From an uncultured Holdemanella sp. (GTDB lineage Bacteria; Bacillota_I; Bacilli_A; Erysipelotrichales; Erysipelotrichaceae), in assembly GCF_934754935.1 (NCBI RefSeq), contig NZ_CAKVJB010000043.1, positions 1 through 15,530 on the forward strand: a stretch of 15,530 nucleotides of DNA, in the 5' to 3' direction. The position numbers were made by a program, and so were the translations under genes. Below are positions 1-6,969 of this stretch, one piece after another. The notes beneath the pieces were generated by a model. It had not been told where the DNA came from and did not search any database. It saw nothing but the letters and a program-made list of their open reading frames with translations. Each line of letters opens with the position of its first letter. Within the stretch, counting starts at the first letter, position 1.

Positions 1-5
1 TTGAC

Positions 6-50
6 AGAAGCATTGGTGAATTTAGCTACTAATGCTTCTTTTATTTTTTA
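6..50 (+). terminator. Intrinsic terminator of an upstream gene
   Basis: AGAAGCATT (6-14) and AATGCTTCT (31-39) form a perfect 9-bp stem around a 16-nt loop and run into a T-rich tail (39-49). No gene for it lies in the window, so it presumably ends a transcript entering from the left. Confidence 0.75.
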
Positions 51-124
51 GTTATACAAATTCTGCAAAGTTAAGGAGGTATAGTTCTTCTTTTTTTATG
101 AATTAAAATTACGCAAATAATATA

Positions 125-152
125 TTGACGAAAATAAATTACATGATATAGT
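125..152 (+). promoter_or_regulatory. Candidate sigma-A promoter for rpiA
   Basis: TTGACG (125-130) and TATAGT (147-152) are separated by 16 nt and resemble -35 and -10 hexamers. Transcription would start near 158-160, only about 10 nt before the preferred ATG of rpiA, giving a very short leader. That makes the assignment tentative. An AAGGAGG at 75-81 upstream has no suitably spaced gene start; the nearest ATG (98) is followed at once by AAT TAA. Confidence 0.35.
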
Positions 153-168
153 GAAAGTGGTGATGATT

Positions 169-843
169 ATGAAAAAGAAATGTGCATTATATGCATCAAA
201 ATTAGTAAAGGATGGTATGGTTGTAGGCCTTGGTGGAGGTAGTACCATATCGTATTTAATTGATTATGTGAAGGATAAAGATATCAAGGTGGTATCTCCT
301 TCTTCTAAGACGGTATTATTAGCTCAAAAGGCAGGTTTGACTGTATTGAATACGCAATATGTGGATCATGTTGATATTGCCTTTGATGGTTGTGATGAAG
401 TGGATTCGCATTTAAATGCTTTAAAAAGTGGTGGTGGTATTCATACGCAAGAAAAGATCATTGCGTCAATGGCTGATGAATATATTGTGTTGGTGGATGA
501 AAGTAAATTTTATGAGACTTTGGCATTTCAAGTGCCGGTTGTAGTGGAAGTGTTGCCAAAAGCATTTAGTATCGTAAAAAAGAAATTGGAAGAATTAAAT
601 GGAAATGTTGAATTGCGTACAGCTTCAAATAAAGATGGGTTTTTAATGAGTGATGAAGGAAATATCTTGTTGGATGTATATTTTAATGATGTAGAAGACA
701 TTGGTTTGTTGAATCAAACATTATTGATGATGCCTGGCATTGTGGATACAAGTCTATTTGTCGATATCCTTACGGGAATGATTCTAGTCAATGAGAAGGG
801 CGTATTTAAAAAGGAAAGAAATGGTGAATTCTGTGCATTATAA
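169..843 (+). CDS. rpiA: Ribose-5-phosphate isomerase A
   Basis: Interconverts ribose-5-phosphate and ribulose-5-phosphate in the cytosolic non-oxidative pentose phosphate pathway. From the ATG at 169 the protein is 224 residues, normal for RpiA. The phosphate-binding loop GLGGGST is at 20-26. The active-site block DGCDEVD gives D73 and D76, followed by K86 in LKSGGG and E95 in the QEK motif. These line up with D81, D84, K94 and E103 of the E. coli enzyme at a constant offset of 8. The reading frame is open from a GTG at 151 and has another ATG at 163; I prefer 169 because the purine-rich AAAGTGGTG lies just upstream. The 3' end overlaps the next gene by 23 bp, so the two were translationally coupled. 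With deoB at the far right, it points to pentose-phosphate salvage in this neighbourhood. Confidence 0.93.
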   Translation: MKKKCALYASKLVKDGMVVGLGGGSTISYLIDYVKDKDIKVVSPSSKTVLLAQKAGLTVLNTQYVDHVDIAFDGCDEVDSHLNALKSGGGIHTQEKIIASMADEYIVLVDESKFYETLAFQVPVVVEVLPKAFSIVKKKLEELNGNVELRTASNKDGFLMSDEGNILLDVYFNDVEDIGLLNQTLLMMPGIVDTSLFVDILTGMILVNEKGVFKKERNGEFCAL

Positions 844-1396
844 TTGGGGAATTGTTGGTTCTGGATGGATTGCGCATGATATGGCAAACGCCTTGATTCA
901 AGAAGGTGTTGGAATATATGGTGTAGCTTCTGGTCATTATAGTTCAGCTAAAAAGTTTTCTGAAGAATTCTAGATTGAACATGTCTATGAGAATTATCAA
1001 TCTATGTTTGAAGATGAAAATATTGATATTGTCTATATTGCGACACCGCATAATTCGCATTATGAAATTATGAAGGATGCCTTGCTTCATAATAAACATG
1101 TCTTTTGTGAGAAGGCCATAACTTTAAATTCTAAAGAATTAAATGAATGTGTAGAGATTGCCAAAGAAAGACATTTAGTAATCAGTGATGGGGTTACCTT
1201 ATTTCATATGCCTTTGTTTAAAGAATTAAAGAAAGTGATTTCATCCAATTCTTTAGGACCAGTGAAGATGATTCAAATTAATTTTGGTAGCTTTAAAGAA
1301 TATGATGTCAACAATCGTTTTTTTTAATCCAAATCTAGCTGGTGGTGCACTACTTGATATTGGTGTGTATGCCGTTAGTTTTGCACGTTGGTTTAT
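821..1396 (+). pseudogene. Gfo/Idh/MocA oxidoreductase, 5' fragment (disrupted)
   Basis: N-terminal two thirds of an NAD(P)-dependent oxidoreductase of the Gfo/Idh/MocA family (sugar or inositol dehydrogenase-like); the substrate cannot be told. It starts at ATG 821 behind AAGGAAAG. The Rossmann motif GIVGSGWIA, the segment VYIATPHNSHYE and the EKAITLN block with the family lysine are all visible. Two lesions precede the insertion sequence. A TAG at 971-973 sits in the same frame, between SEEF and IEHVYENY. At 1318-1325 a run of eight T's gives a stop, while seven T's would continue as RFFNPNLAGGALLDIGVYAVSFARWF. The gene is then cut at 1396 by the IS element and resumes at 3165. The overlaps with rpiA (23 bp) and with the HAD gene (8 bp, at its far end) show the original operon order. 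Confidence 0.85.
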
Positions 1397-1413
1397 AAAG
1401 CAATCTAAGAACA

Positions 1414-1433
1414 CTCGTGACTTTAGTCATGAG
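1414..1433 (+). repeat. Left-end subterminal hairpin of the IS element
   Basis: CTCGTGAC (1414-1421) pairs with GTCATGAG (1426-1433), with one G-T pair, around a TTTA loop. It is nearly the same sequence as the right-end hairpin. In this family TnpA recognises such imperfect stems on the top strand and cuts a short distance upstream. Confidence 0.75.
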
Positions 1434-1536
1434 ATGAATTAGATATGCAGATGTTAAATAAATAATTTAAAAATAAATGATAAATATGGTGCTTTAAATA
1501 TATACATATGTTATAATATAGATGAGGTAAAACCAT

Positions 1537-1938
1537 ATGGAAGTTGTTAAAGGAAGAGGCTATGTCTATTCCATACAGTATCATATCGTATGGTGCGTAA
1601 AGTATCGTCGTGATGTCTTGAATGGACAGGTTGCAATAAAATTAAAAGAGCTGCTGACTCAGATTTCAAAGGATAATGGTTTTCAAATTCTGGAAATGAA
1701 TATGGAGAAAGATCATATCCGTATGCTGATCAATTGTACGCCGCAGCATTATATCCCTAATATTATAAAAGCTATGAAGGGTGTATCGGCCAGACTCTTA
1801 ATGAAAGAGTTTGGGGATGATCTAAGATCCAAATTATGGGGTGGACATCTATGGAATCCTTCTTATTTTGTAGCTACAGTTTCTGAAAATACAGAAGAAC
1901 AGATTATAGATTATATAAGAAGTCAAAAAAGAAAATAG
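1537..1938 (+). CDS. tnpA: IS200/IS605 Y1 transposase TnpA, HUH motif altered
   Basis: A 133-residue protein of normal length for IS200-type HUH endonucleases, which cut and rejoin single-stranded element ends through a tyrosine. Family blocks are present: YSIQYHIVWCVKYRR (11-25), the PQHYIPNIIKAMKGVSARLL stretch, WGGHLWNPSYFVATVSENT (101-119), and the catalytic tyrosine Y126 in DYIRSQ. The metal-binding motif that should read H-hydrophobic-H is instead H60-I61-R62, with codon 62 being CGT at 1720-1722. A single A-to-G change from CAT would explain it. Loss of a metal ligand predicts a catalytically crippled enzyme that would need another copy in the genome to move this element. GATGAGG (1521-1527) is the ribosome binding site, and a TATAAT at 1512-1517 may be a -10 box. 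Confidence 0.9.
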   Translation: MEVVKGRGYVYSIQYHIVWCVKYRRDVLNGQVAIKLKELLTQISKDNGFQILEMNMEKDHIRMLINCTPQHYIPNIIKAMKGVSARLLMKEFGDDLRSKLWGGHLWNPSYFVATVSENTEEQIIDYIRSQKRK

Positions 1939-1963
1939 CGAATCAATAAGAGGAGAAATCATC

Positions 1964-3058
1964 ATGGAAAAGGCATTCAAGTATCGTATCTATCCAAATA
2001 GAGAACAAAGAATATTATTGGCCAAGACTTTTGGCTGTACTCGTTTTGTATATAATCATTATCTGGCAAAGCGTAGGGATGCCTATGAAAAAGATGGAAT
2101 CACTTTAAATTATTCGGCATGTTCTAAAGATCTAGTTTCTTTAAAGAAAGAATATGAATGGCTTAAGGAAGTGGATTCGGTTGCTCTACAGTCAAGTGTA
2201 AAGAATCTGGATACGGCTTATGTAAATTTCTTTAAGAAAAAAGCGGAATATCCTAGATTCAAATCGAAGAAGACGCATCGTTATTCATATACCACAAAAT
2301 ATACGAATGGAAATATTGAATTATTCGACAATAAGGTCAAGCTTCCTAAGATTGGTCTAGTAAAGATAAAGAAAACACGACAACCAAAGGGAAGACTACT
2401 TAGTGCAACGGTATCACAAGTACCAAGTGGAAAGTATTATGTTTCATTATGTTATACGGATGTAGAAGAAGTCTTGTTTCCACTGACATATAATGAGACA
2501 GGTATAGATCTAGGTATCAAGGATTTTATCATATTGAGTAATGGAGAAAAGATAGAGAATCCAAAATATCTGAAGAAGTCGATTGAGAAACTGAAAAAGC
2601 TCCAGAAGCAGCAGTCACGAAAAACAAAGGGCGGCCGCAACTGGATCAAAAACAGAATCAAGATTGCAAGACTTCATGAAAAGATAGCGAATCAAAGAAT
2701 GGATTTTATCAACAAACTATCTACTAGAATCATTAGAGAATATGACATTATCTGTATCGAAGATTTAAAAGTAGAGAACATGCTTAAAAACCACAATCTA
2801 GCCCAGTCTATATCGGATGTATCCTGGTCAAAGTTTACAACACAGCTAGAATATAAAGCCCAGTGGTATGGAAAAGTGATCAAGAAAGTAGATACATTCT
2901 ATGCGAGCAGTCAGATCTGTCATTGTTGCGGATATAAGAATGAAGAAACACAAGATTTAAAAGTAAGAGAATGGATATGTCCAAAATGCCATACAACGCA
3001 TGATAGAGATGTAAATGCATCCATCAATATATTGATGCAAGGCATATTGGCAAATTAA
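1964..3058 (+). CDS. tnpB: TnpB RNA-guided nuclease (IS605 OrfB)
   Basis: A 364-residue protein, typical of compact TnpB, the ancestor family of Cas12. Known members use an RNA from the element's right end to cut DNA next to the element's target motif and so keep the element from being lost. The N-terminal domain opens with KAFKYRIYPN and the GCTRFVYNH block. RuvC-I is GIDLGIKDF with D182, RuvC-II is ICIEDLKVENM with E266, and a zinc ribbon has C319, C322, C339 and C342. RuvC-III is HDRDVNASINI with D349 as the likely third acidic residue. No frameshift, stop or missing catalytic residue is seen, in contrast to its TnpA partner. The ribosome binding site AGGAGA is at 1951-1956; the gap after tnpA is 25 nt. 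The predicted target-adjacent motif is TTTAT, inferred from the left flank. Confidence 0.93.
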   Translation: MEKAFKYRIYPNREQRILLAKTFGCTRFVYNHYLAKRRDAYEKDGITLNYSACSKDLVSLKKEYEWLKEVDSVALQSSVKNLDTAYVNFFKKKAEYPRFKSKKTHRYSYTTKYTNGNIELFDNKVKLPKIGLVKIKKTRQPKGRLLSATVSQVPSGKYYVSLCYTDVEEVLFPLTYNETGIDLGIKDFIILSNGEKIENPKYLKKSIEKLKKLQKQQSRKTKGGRNWIKNRIKIARLHEKIANQRMDFINKLSTRIIREYDIICIEDLKVENMLKNHNLAQSISDVSWSKFTTQLEYKAQWYGKVIKKVDTFYASSQICHCCGYKNEETQDLKVREWICPKCHTTHDRDVNASINILMQGILAN

Positions 3059-3071
3059 CTAAAAATAAAAA

Positions 3072-3180
3072 GAACCGCAGGAACTGCGGGGATAGCTTGG
3101 TAAGAAAGGTTTCAAAAGAAACCTGTTCCCAAGAATCTCGTCACTTCAGTGATGAGAGGTTCAAGGCAAGTAAACCTAAT
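3072..3180 (+). ncRNA. Putative omega RNA of TnpB with host-derived guide
   Basis: The non-coding right end after tnpB folds into several stems. CCGCAG (3075-3080) pairs with CTGCGG (3084-3089). AGGTTTC (3107-3113) pairs with GAAACCT (3118-3124) around AAAA. CTTGG (3096-3100) pairs with CCAAG (3129-3133) and encloses the second stem. The terminal hairpin is CTCGTCAC (3137-3144) with GTGATGAG (3149-3156). This matches the known layout in which the scaffold is the right end and the guide is the sequence just past it. The guide would start at 3165 (GGCAAGTAAACC and onward). The 5' end of the RNA, possibly inside tnpB, and the guide length are inferred, not seen. Confidence 0.5.
3137..3156 (+). 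repeat. Right-end subterminal hairpin of the IS element
   Basis: An 8-bp perfect stem with a TTCA loop, extendable by one T-A pair (3136/3157). GAAT lies at its 5' foot and TCAA 5 nt past its 3' end, the arrangement used for right-end cleavage in IS608. Confidence 0.78.
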
Positions 3181-3561
3181 ACAGTATTAACAACGATGAC
3201 ACCCTTTGAAACGGGTGTTGATGAATCAAGTGGTATCTTGCTTCAAAATAAAGAAATGGAGATTGCGACAATTTCTTTGACAATGCGTGCTAAGCAACCA
3301 AAAAGAGGTTTGGTCGCATGTGAAAATGGGTATATTGAAATATACAATTTTCCTAGAGCGGATAAGGCGACAATCACATATACAAGTGATGGACATACTG
3401 AAGAGATTGTTTGTGGAGAAAGTGGTTTGGCACTCAACTATGAGATTCGTGATATGGAAGAATATGTTTCGAATTTAAATGGACAAACAAATTTACAATG
3501 TATTCAAGATGTGATGGATGTATTGACGAGTGTACAAGAAAGTTGGAAGAGACATGAATAA
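3165..3561 (+). pseudogene. Gfo/Idh/MocA oxidoreductase, 3' fragment
   Basis: The C-terminal part of the oxidoreductase broken at 1396. Directly after the IS end it reads (M)ASKPNTVLTTM, then ETGVDESSGILL, the SLTMRAKQPKRG block, GYIEIYNFPRADKATITY and DMEEYVSNL, all typical of the C-terminal substrate-binding domain of this family. It stays open to the TAA at 3559-3561. An open frame extends upstream to a TTG at 3097 inside the IS right end, so a chimeric product is conceivable, but that leader is IS sequence and no ribosome binding site supports it. The last 8 bp overlap the start of the HAD gene. No inactivating change is seen within this fragment itself. Confidence 0.85.
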
Positions 3562-4327
3562 AAAATATTTTTTCTTTGACATTGATGGAACATTAACAGA
3601 TAAAGCGACTGGTAAGATCGTGCCAAGTGCACAAGTCGCATTAAATGAACTACAAAAGGCAGGTCACTTTGTGGCTATTGCGACAGGGCGTGCTCACTAT
3701 AAAGCACGTAACTTTATGGAGAGTGTGGGTTTACATGATATGGTTTGTTGCGGTGGTGGCGGTTTAGTCATTCATGATGAATTGGTTCAAAATATTCCTT
3801 TGGATCTAGATAAATCAAAAGCCATTGCCAAAGAAGCTCTATCTTTAGGATATGGTGTTTTATTTGCGCTAGATGATTCAATTAAGGTATACACGCAAGA
3901 TTATACATTTCAAAATCAAGTAGGTGATCGTAAGGAGCCTACGGAATATATTTATGATGAAAATTTAGATGTAGACAAATTGGATGTGATTTATAAAATG
4001 TATATTTCCATCCCAAAAGAGAAGGAATCCGAACTGACTTTAAAGGATACGGTAGGGAATATGCGTTTTGTACCAGATTATCTAATGTTTCAATATGATG
4101 CGAAACACCAAGGTATCTTGGATATGATGCAGCATATTGGTGGTGATTTAAAAGATGTAGTTGTCTTTGGGGATGACACTAATGATATGGTTATGTTTGA
4201 TCCGCAATGGACAAGTGTAGCGATGGGAAATGCGTGTCAGGAATTAAAGGATATCGCAACATATGTCACAGATGCCAATGTGGATGATGGAATTTATAAT
4301 ATTTGTAAGAAAATGGAATGGATTTAG
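3554..4327 (+). CDS. Cof-type HAD-IIB phosphatase
   Basis: A 257-residue haloacid dehalogenase-superfamily hydrolase of the Cof/YidA type, cytosolic phosphatases that act on sugar phosphates, pyridoxal phosphate or nucleotides. Motif I is DIDGT with D9 and D11, motif II lies in ATGR (43-46), the motif III lysine is probably K184 in YDAKHQGI, and motif IV is GDDTND (206-211). Motif IV has D in place of the common G of GDGxND, but both acidic positions remain. The C2-type cap occupies roughly 85-180. I chose ATG 3554 because it places the FFFDIDGT strand at the N terminus, although the frame is open from 3530. It overlaps the 3' end of the oxidoreductase by 8 bp, so translation was probably coupled to it. 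What drives it now that the upstream gene is interrupted is unclear. The substrate is unknown. Confidence 0.88.
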   Translation: MNKKYFFFDIDGTLTDKATGKIVPSAQVALNELQKAGHFVAIATGRAHYKARNFMESVGLHDMVCCGGGGLVIHDELVQNIPLDLDKSKAIAKEALSLGYGVLFALDDSIKVYTQDYTFQNQVGDRKEPTEYIYDENLDVDKLDVIYKMYISIPKEKESELTLKDTVGNMRFVPDYLMFQYDAKHQGILDMMQHIGGDLKDVVVFGDDTNDMVMFDPQWTSVAMGNACQELKDIATYVTDANVDDGIYNICKKMEWI

Positions 4328-4347
4328 CGTCGAAAGGCGCTTTTTTT
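4326..4347 (+). terminator. Intrinsic terminator after the HAD gene
   Basis: AGCGTC (4326-4331) pairs with GGCGCT (4336-4341), with one T-G pair, around a GAAA tetraloop, followed by seven T's. It begins inside the stop codon of the HAD gene. Confidence 0.85.
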
Positions 4348-4410
4348 GTGCAAAAAAATTAAAATTTATTAGAAAAAGTGCATTTTTTTACGTATATGAG
4401 TATGTAGGAA

Positions 4411-5571
4411 ATGCCTACTAGAAATGAGGTGCTCATGCGTAGCGCAAATTTATTAAATGATTTCGCCTTTAAGTATGTCTTTGGCGAAGATTGTAAAGAG
4501 GCAAATGATGCCTTAAAATCATTACTCACTGTATTTTTAGAAAGGAAGGTGAATAGTGTTGTTGTTAAGAATTCAGAAATTGTAAAAGACTTTAGTAAAA
4601 TGAAAAGTCCACGATTAGACTTATTAGTTGAATTTGATGATCGAACGATGGTGGATTTAGAGATGCAGTTAAGACAAACAAAAGATAATTTGCCAATTCG
4701 CTTTAGTTATTATTTGGCTAGACTTCATGGTTCTCAACAATTAGAAGGAAAATACTACAAACAATTAAAGGAAACAATCGTCTTAGTGTTCTTTAATGTG
4801 AATATAATTGAAAATGATAAGATGTGTAACACATTCACATTAAGGAATGAAGAAGGATTATCTTTTGTTGAAGAAAGTCAGGATCGTATGAAGTTACGTA
4901 CAATTGAGATGGCAAAGTTAGATGTAAATAAGCCACTTGAAGACATGAATGAACAGGAGAAAATGATTTATTATTTTTTGAATTGCCACAAGGGATTGGA
5001 TGATAGTAAAATTAAGGTGATGATAGAGAAGGATGGGGTGATTCAAATGTTAGAGAAGCGTGTAGAAACGATATCGGATGATGGTTGGAAGAAAATAATA
5101 GAAGATTTTCAAAAACTGCATGAAAATGAAGAACGAATGGAACGACAACTTGAACTTGAAGAGCTTCAAAGAGTAAAAGAAGAGGTTCGAAAATTACAAG
5201 AAGAGGCACGTAAAGCAAAAGAAGAGGCACGTAAAGCACAAGAAGAGGCTCGTAAAGCACAAGAAGAGGCTCGAAAATTACAAGAAGAGGCACGTAAAGC
5301 ACAAGAAGAGGCACGTAAAGCACAAGAAGAGGCTCGTAAAGCACAAGAAGAGGCTCGAAAATTACAAGAAGAGACACGTAAAGCACAAGAAGACGCTTGA
5401 AATGCACAAAAAGCCAATAAACATGTTGAAGATGTGAATAGACAAATTGAGCAGATGAATCAAGAAAGGACTTTGATGATCCAAACTATGCTTTCAAATG
5501 GTATGAGTGTATCTGAAATAGCGAAGTGTGTATCTAAAAGTGAAGAAGAAATTTTGAAATTGATTTGCTAG
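4411..5571 (+). pseudogene. Rpn/PDDEXK-family nuclease-like protein with premature TGA
   Basis: A PD-(D/E)XK nuclease-family protein of the Rpn (PDDEXK_2 'transposase') type; characterised Rpn proteins are DNA endonucleases that promote recombination. The N-terminal domain opens with LLNDFAFKYVFG. The nuclease core is visible as RLDLLVEF (D70) followed by VDLEMQ (E84, Q86). After about residue 230 comes a charged coiled coil of EEARKAQ heptads. The frame stops at TGA 5398-5400 after 329 residues, yet continues for 57 more codons to TAG 5569-5571. That tail ends in MLSNGMSVSEIAKCVSKSEEEILKLI, a helix-turn-helix-like C terminus common in this family. TGA sits where every repeat has Arg (CGA or CGT), so one C-to-T change explains it. 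The truncated product keeps the nuclease core and may still be made. ATG 4435 with GAGG at 4426 is an alternative start. Confidence 0.8.
5179..5397 (+). repeat. 21-bp tandem repeats coding EEARKAQ heptads
   Basis: Ten full 21-bp units (5179-5388) and a partial one, each encoding EE(A/V/T)RK(A/L)(Q/K). The KLQ form occurs at units 1, 5 and 9, so the array has an 84-bp higher-order period. The encoded sequence is an uninterrupted charged heptad coiled coil. Such near-identical repeats can expand or contract by slippage in steps of seven residues without losing frame. Confidence 0.9.
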
Positions 5572-5592
5572 CCACCTTTATGGTGGCTTTTT
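5571..5592 (+). terminator. Intrinsic terminator after the Rpn-like gene
   Basis: GCCACC (5571-5576) pairs with GGTGGC (5582-5587) around TTTAT, followed by five T's. It starts at the last base of the TAG at 5569-5571, not at the premature TGA, which supports the longer gene as the ancestral one. Confidence 0.88.
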
Positions 5593-5593
5593 G

Positions 5594-5612
5594 TTTCCAC
5601 TTTAAGTGGAAA
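5594..5612. promoter_or_regulatory. Palindrome upstream of the PTS operon
   Basis: TTTCCACTT and AAGTGGAAA flank a central T, forming a perfect 9-bp inverted repeat 85 bp before the first PTS gene and 1 bp after the preceding terminator's T run. It could be an operator or a second hairpin of the terminator region. From 5613 to 5683 there is only AT-rich DNA with TTAACA-like elements; no promoter can be assigned with confidence. Confidence 0.4.
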
Positions 5613-5696
5613 AAGAAGATTTGAGAAATATTTTATTAACATTTATTATTTAGTTAACAATTTAGTCGACAAAAATTGTATACGAGGAGAGCGAAA

Positions 5697-6959
5697 ATGC
5701 AAAAAATTCAAAATGTTCTTATGAAGTATTTGATGCCAATTGCGAACAAGCTTGAACAACAAAAACACATTCAAGCAATCAAAGATGGTATCGTTGCTTC
5801 AATACCTATTATTATCATTGGTTCATTCTGTACTATTTTCTTAGGCATTGCCAACCTTTTAGGAAGTGGACCTGTTTATGATTTCTTAAGTGCGAATATG
5901 GGTGTCTTGACATATGCATCAGCATTCACAAACGATATGCTTGCGGTATATGCAACATACTTTATTGCGAAGACTTTGTCTGAAAAATATGATTTAAAAG
6001 GAAGTCAACCTGCTGTTACAGCTTTAGTTGTATTCTTTATTCTTTGTGCTGTAGTTAAAGATGGTCAATTAAATACATCTTATTTAGGATCTACTGGATT
6101 ATTTACGGGTATTGTTGCAGCTTTATTTACAGTTGAAATTTATCACCTTTGTTACGAACGCAAATGGTATATTAAAATGCCAGAAAGTGTACCACCAATG
6201 GTACAAGATATGTTTGCGGCATTAGTACCATTAGTATTGAACACAATTATCGCAGTTGCGATTGCGAATCTTTCATTGACTTTTGGAAAGGTTGCCTTCC
6301 CACAATTGATTATGAATGTATTAGCACCAGCTGTAACAGGTATGGATACACTACCAGCTTTATTGATTGTGATGTTCTTTACGCAATTATTATGGTTCTT
6401 TGGATTACATGGACCAAGTATTACATCTGCTGTATGGGCATCTTTTGCGATTGCGTATGCCGCTGAAAATATTGCAGCATATACTGCAGGACAACCTGTT
6501 CAACATATTTTCACGTTTGGATTATTCTATGGTATATTATGTGTATCAGGATCTGGTTTAACATTAGGATTAAATATTTTAATGATGAGATCAAAGGCAA
6601 AATCATTGAGTTCAGTAGGTAAAGTATCTATTATCCCTGGCTTGTTTGGAATCAACGAACCATTGATTTTCGGTACACCTATTATCTTAAATCCATTTAT
6701 GTTTATTCCATTTGTGTTCGGACCATTGATCTGTACAACAATTGTATATTTAACAATGAATTTAGGCTTAGTCGGTAAACCAATTGCCAATCCTCCAGGA
6801 TTCTTGCCTCCAGGAGTAAGTGCATTCTTAATGACATTAGATTGGAAGGCTGTAGTCCTAGTATTTGTATTGTTGATTCTACAAACTGTATTCTATTATC
6901 CATTCTTCAAGATGATGGAAAAAGAAGAGCTACAAAAAGAACAGGCTTTAGAAAAATAG
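5697..6959 (+). CDS. PTS Lac-family sugar permease, EIIC
   Basis: Membrane channel component of a phosphotransferase system of the lactose/cellobiose/chitobiose (Lac) family, which imports a sugar and phosphorylates it. The protein is 420 residues from ATG 5697 behind GAGGAGAG, within the normal range. Hydrophobic helices are evident at about 33-55, 82-92, 108-121, 135-150, 174-195, 221-236, 272-295, 335-355 and 385-403. Family motifs are GLHGPS (236-241, with H238) and INEPLIFGTPIILNP (319-333, with E321); the equivalent His and Glu bind the sugar in the ChbC structure. The C terminus is a short charged tail. The EIIB and EIIA partners are encoded separately, 3.3 kb downstream behind the regulator and the hydrolase. 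The first gene of the operon; the specificity cannot be read directly, but the GH4 partner points to a glucoside. Confidence 0.92.
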   Translation: MQKIQNVLMKYLMPIANKLEQQKHIQAIKDGIVASIPIIIIGSFCTIFLGIANLLGSGPVYDFLSANMGVLTYASAFTNDMLAVYATYFIAKTLSEKYDLKGSQPAVTALVVFFILCAVVKDGQLNTSYLGSTGLFTGIVAALFTVEIYHLCYERKWYIKMPESVPPMVQDMFAALVPLVLNTIIAVAIANLSLTFGKVAFPQLIMNVLAPAVTGMDTLPALLIVMFFTQLLWFFGLHGPSITSAVWASFAIAYAAENIAAYTAGQPVQHIFTFGLFYGILCVSGSGLTLGLNILMMRSKAKSLSSVGKVSIIPGLFGINEPLIFGTPIILNPFMFIPFVFGPLICTTIVYLTMNLGLVGKPIANPPGFLPPGVSAFLMTLDWKAVVLVFVLLILQTVFYYPFFKMMEKEELQKEQALEK

Positions 6960-6969
6960 GAAGAGAAAC

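Larger units (their letters stand above)
1397..3164 (+). mobile_element. IS200/IS605-family element with tnpA and tnpB
   Basis: A 1768-bp element inserted in the oxidoreductase gene. It carries a Y1 transposase gene, a tnpB gene and a subterminal hairpin at each end: left 1414-1433 and right 3137-3156. There are no terminal inverted repeats and no target duplication, as expected for single-strand transposition. Joining base 1396 to base 3165, after deleting one T in the 1318-1325 tract, gives 972 nt, exactly 324 codons, and reads WFMASKP across the join. The bases before the left end are TTTAT, comparable to the TTGAT target of ISDra2. The right end is TCAA (3161-3164), and GAAT (3133-3136) sits at the foot of the right hairpin; both match the known IS608 right cleavage and guide tetranucleotides. 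A left boundary after 1399 would also keep frame but fits the family alignment less well. Confidence 0.85.

Noticed and set aside
75..106. AAGGAGG with a downstream ATG as a leader peptide gene
   Set aside because: The ATG at 98 is 16 nt away and is followed immediately by AAT TAA, so there is no real peptide.
1004..1327. A standalone oxidoreductase-like gene starting at ATG 1004
   Set aside because: It is in the same frame as the segment ending at TAG 971-973 and continues the same protein, so it is part of the broken gene.
3097..3561. A separate gene starting at TTG 3097
   Set aside because: Its first 22 codons are IS right-end sequence with RNA-like stems. The remainder is the C terminus of the interrupted oxidoreductase.
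5179..5397. Possible CRISPR array from regular short repeats
   Set aside because: The repeats are directly adjacent 21-bp units with no spacers, and they encode an in-frame heptad coiled coil.
5398..5400. TGA read as tryptophan (alternative genetic code)
   Set aside because: No other intact gene here has an internal TGA, tryptophan is encoded by TGG throughout, and repeat periodicity predicts arginine at this position.
5012..5417. Long antisense open frames across the repeat region
   Set aside because: They are by-products of the repetitive coding sequence on the + strand: low-complexity proteins with no ribosome binding sites and no family resemblance.
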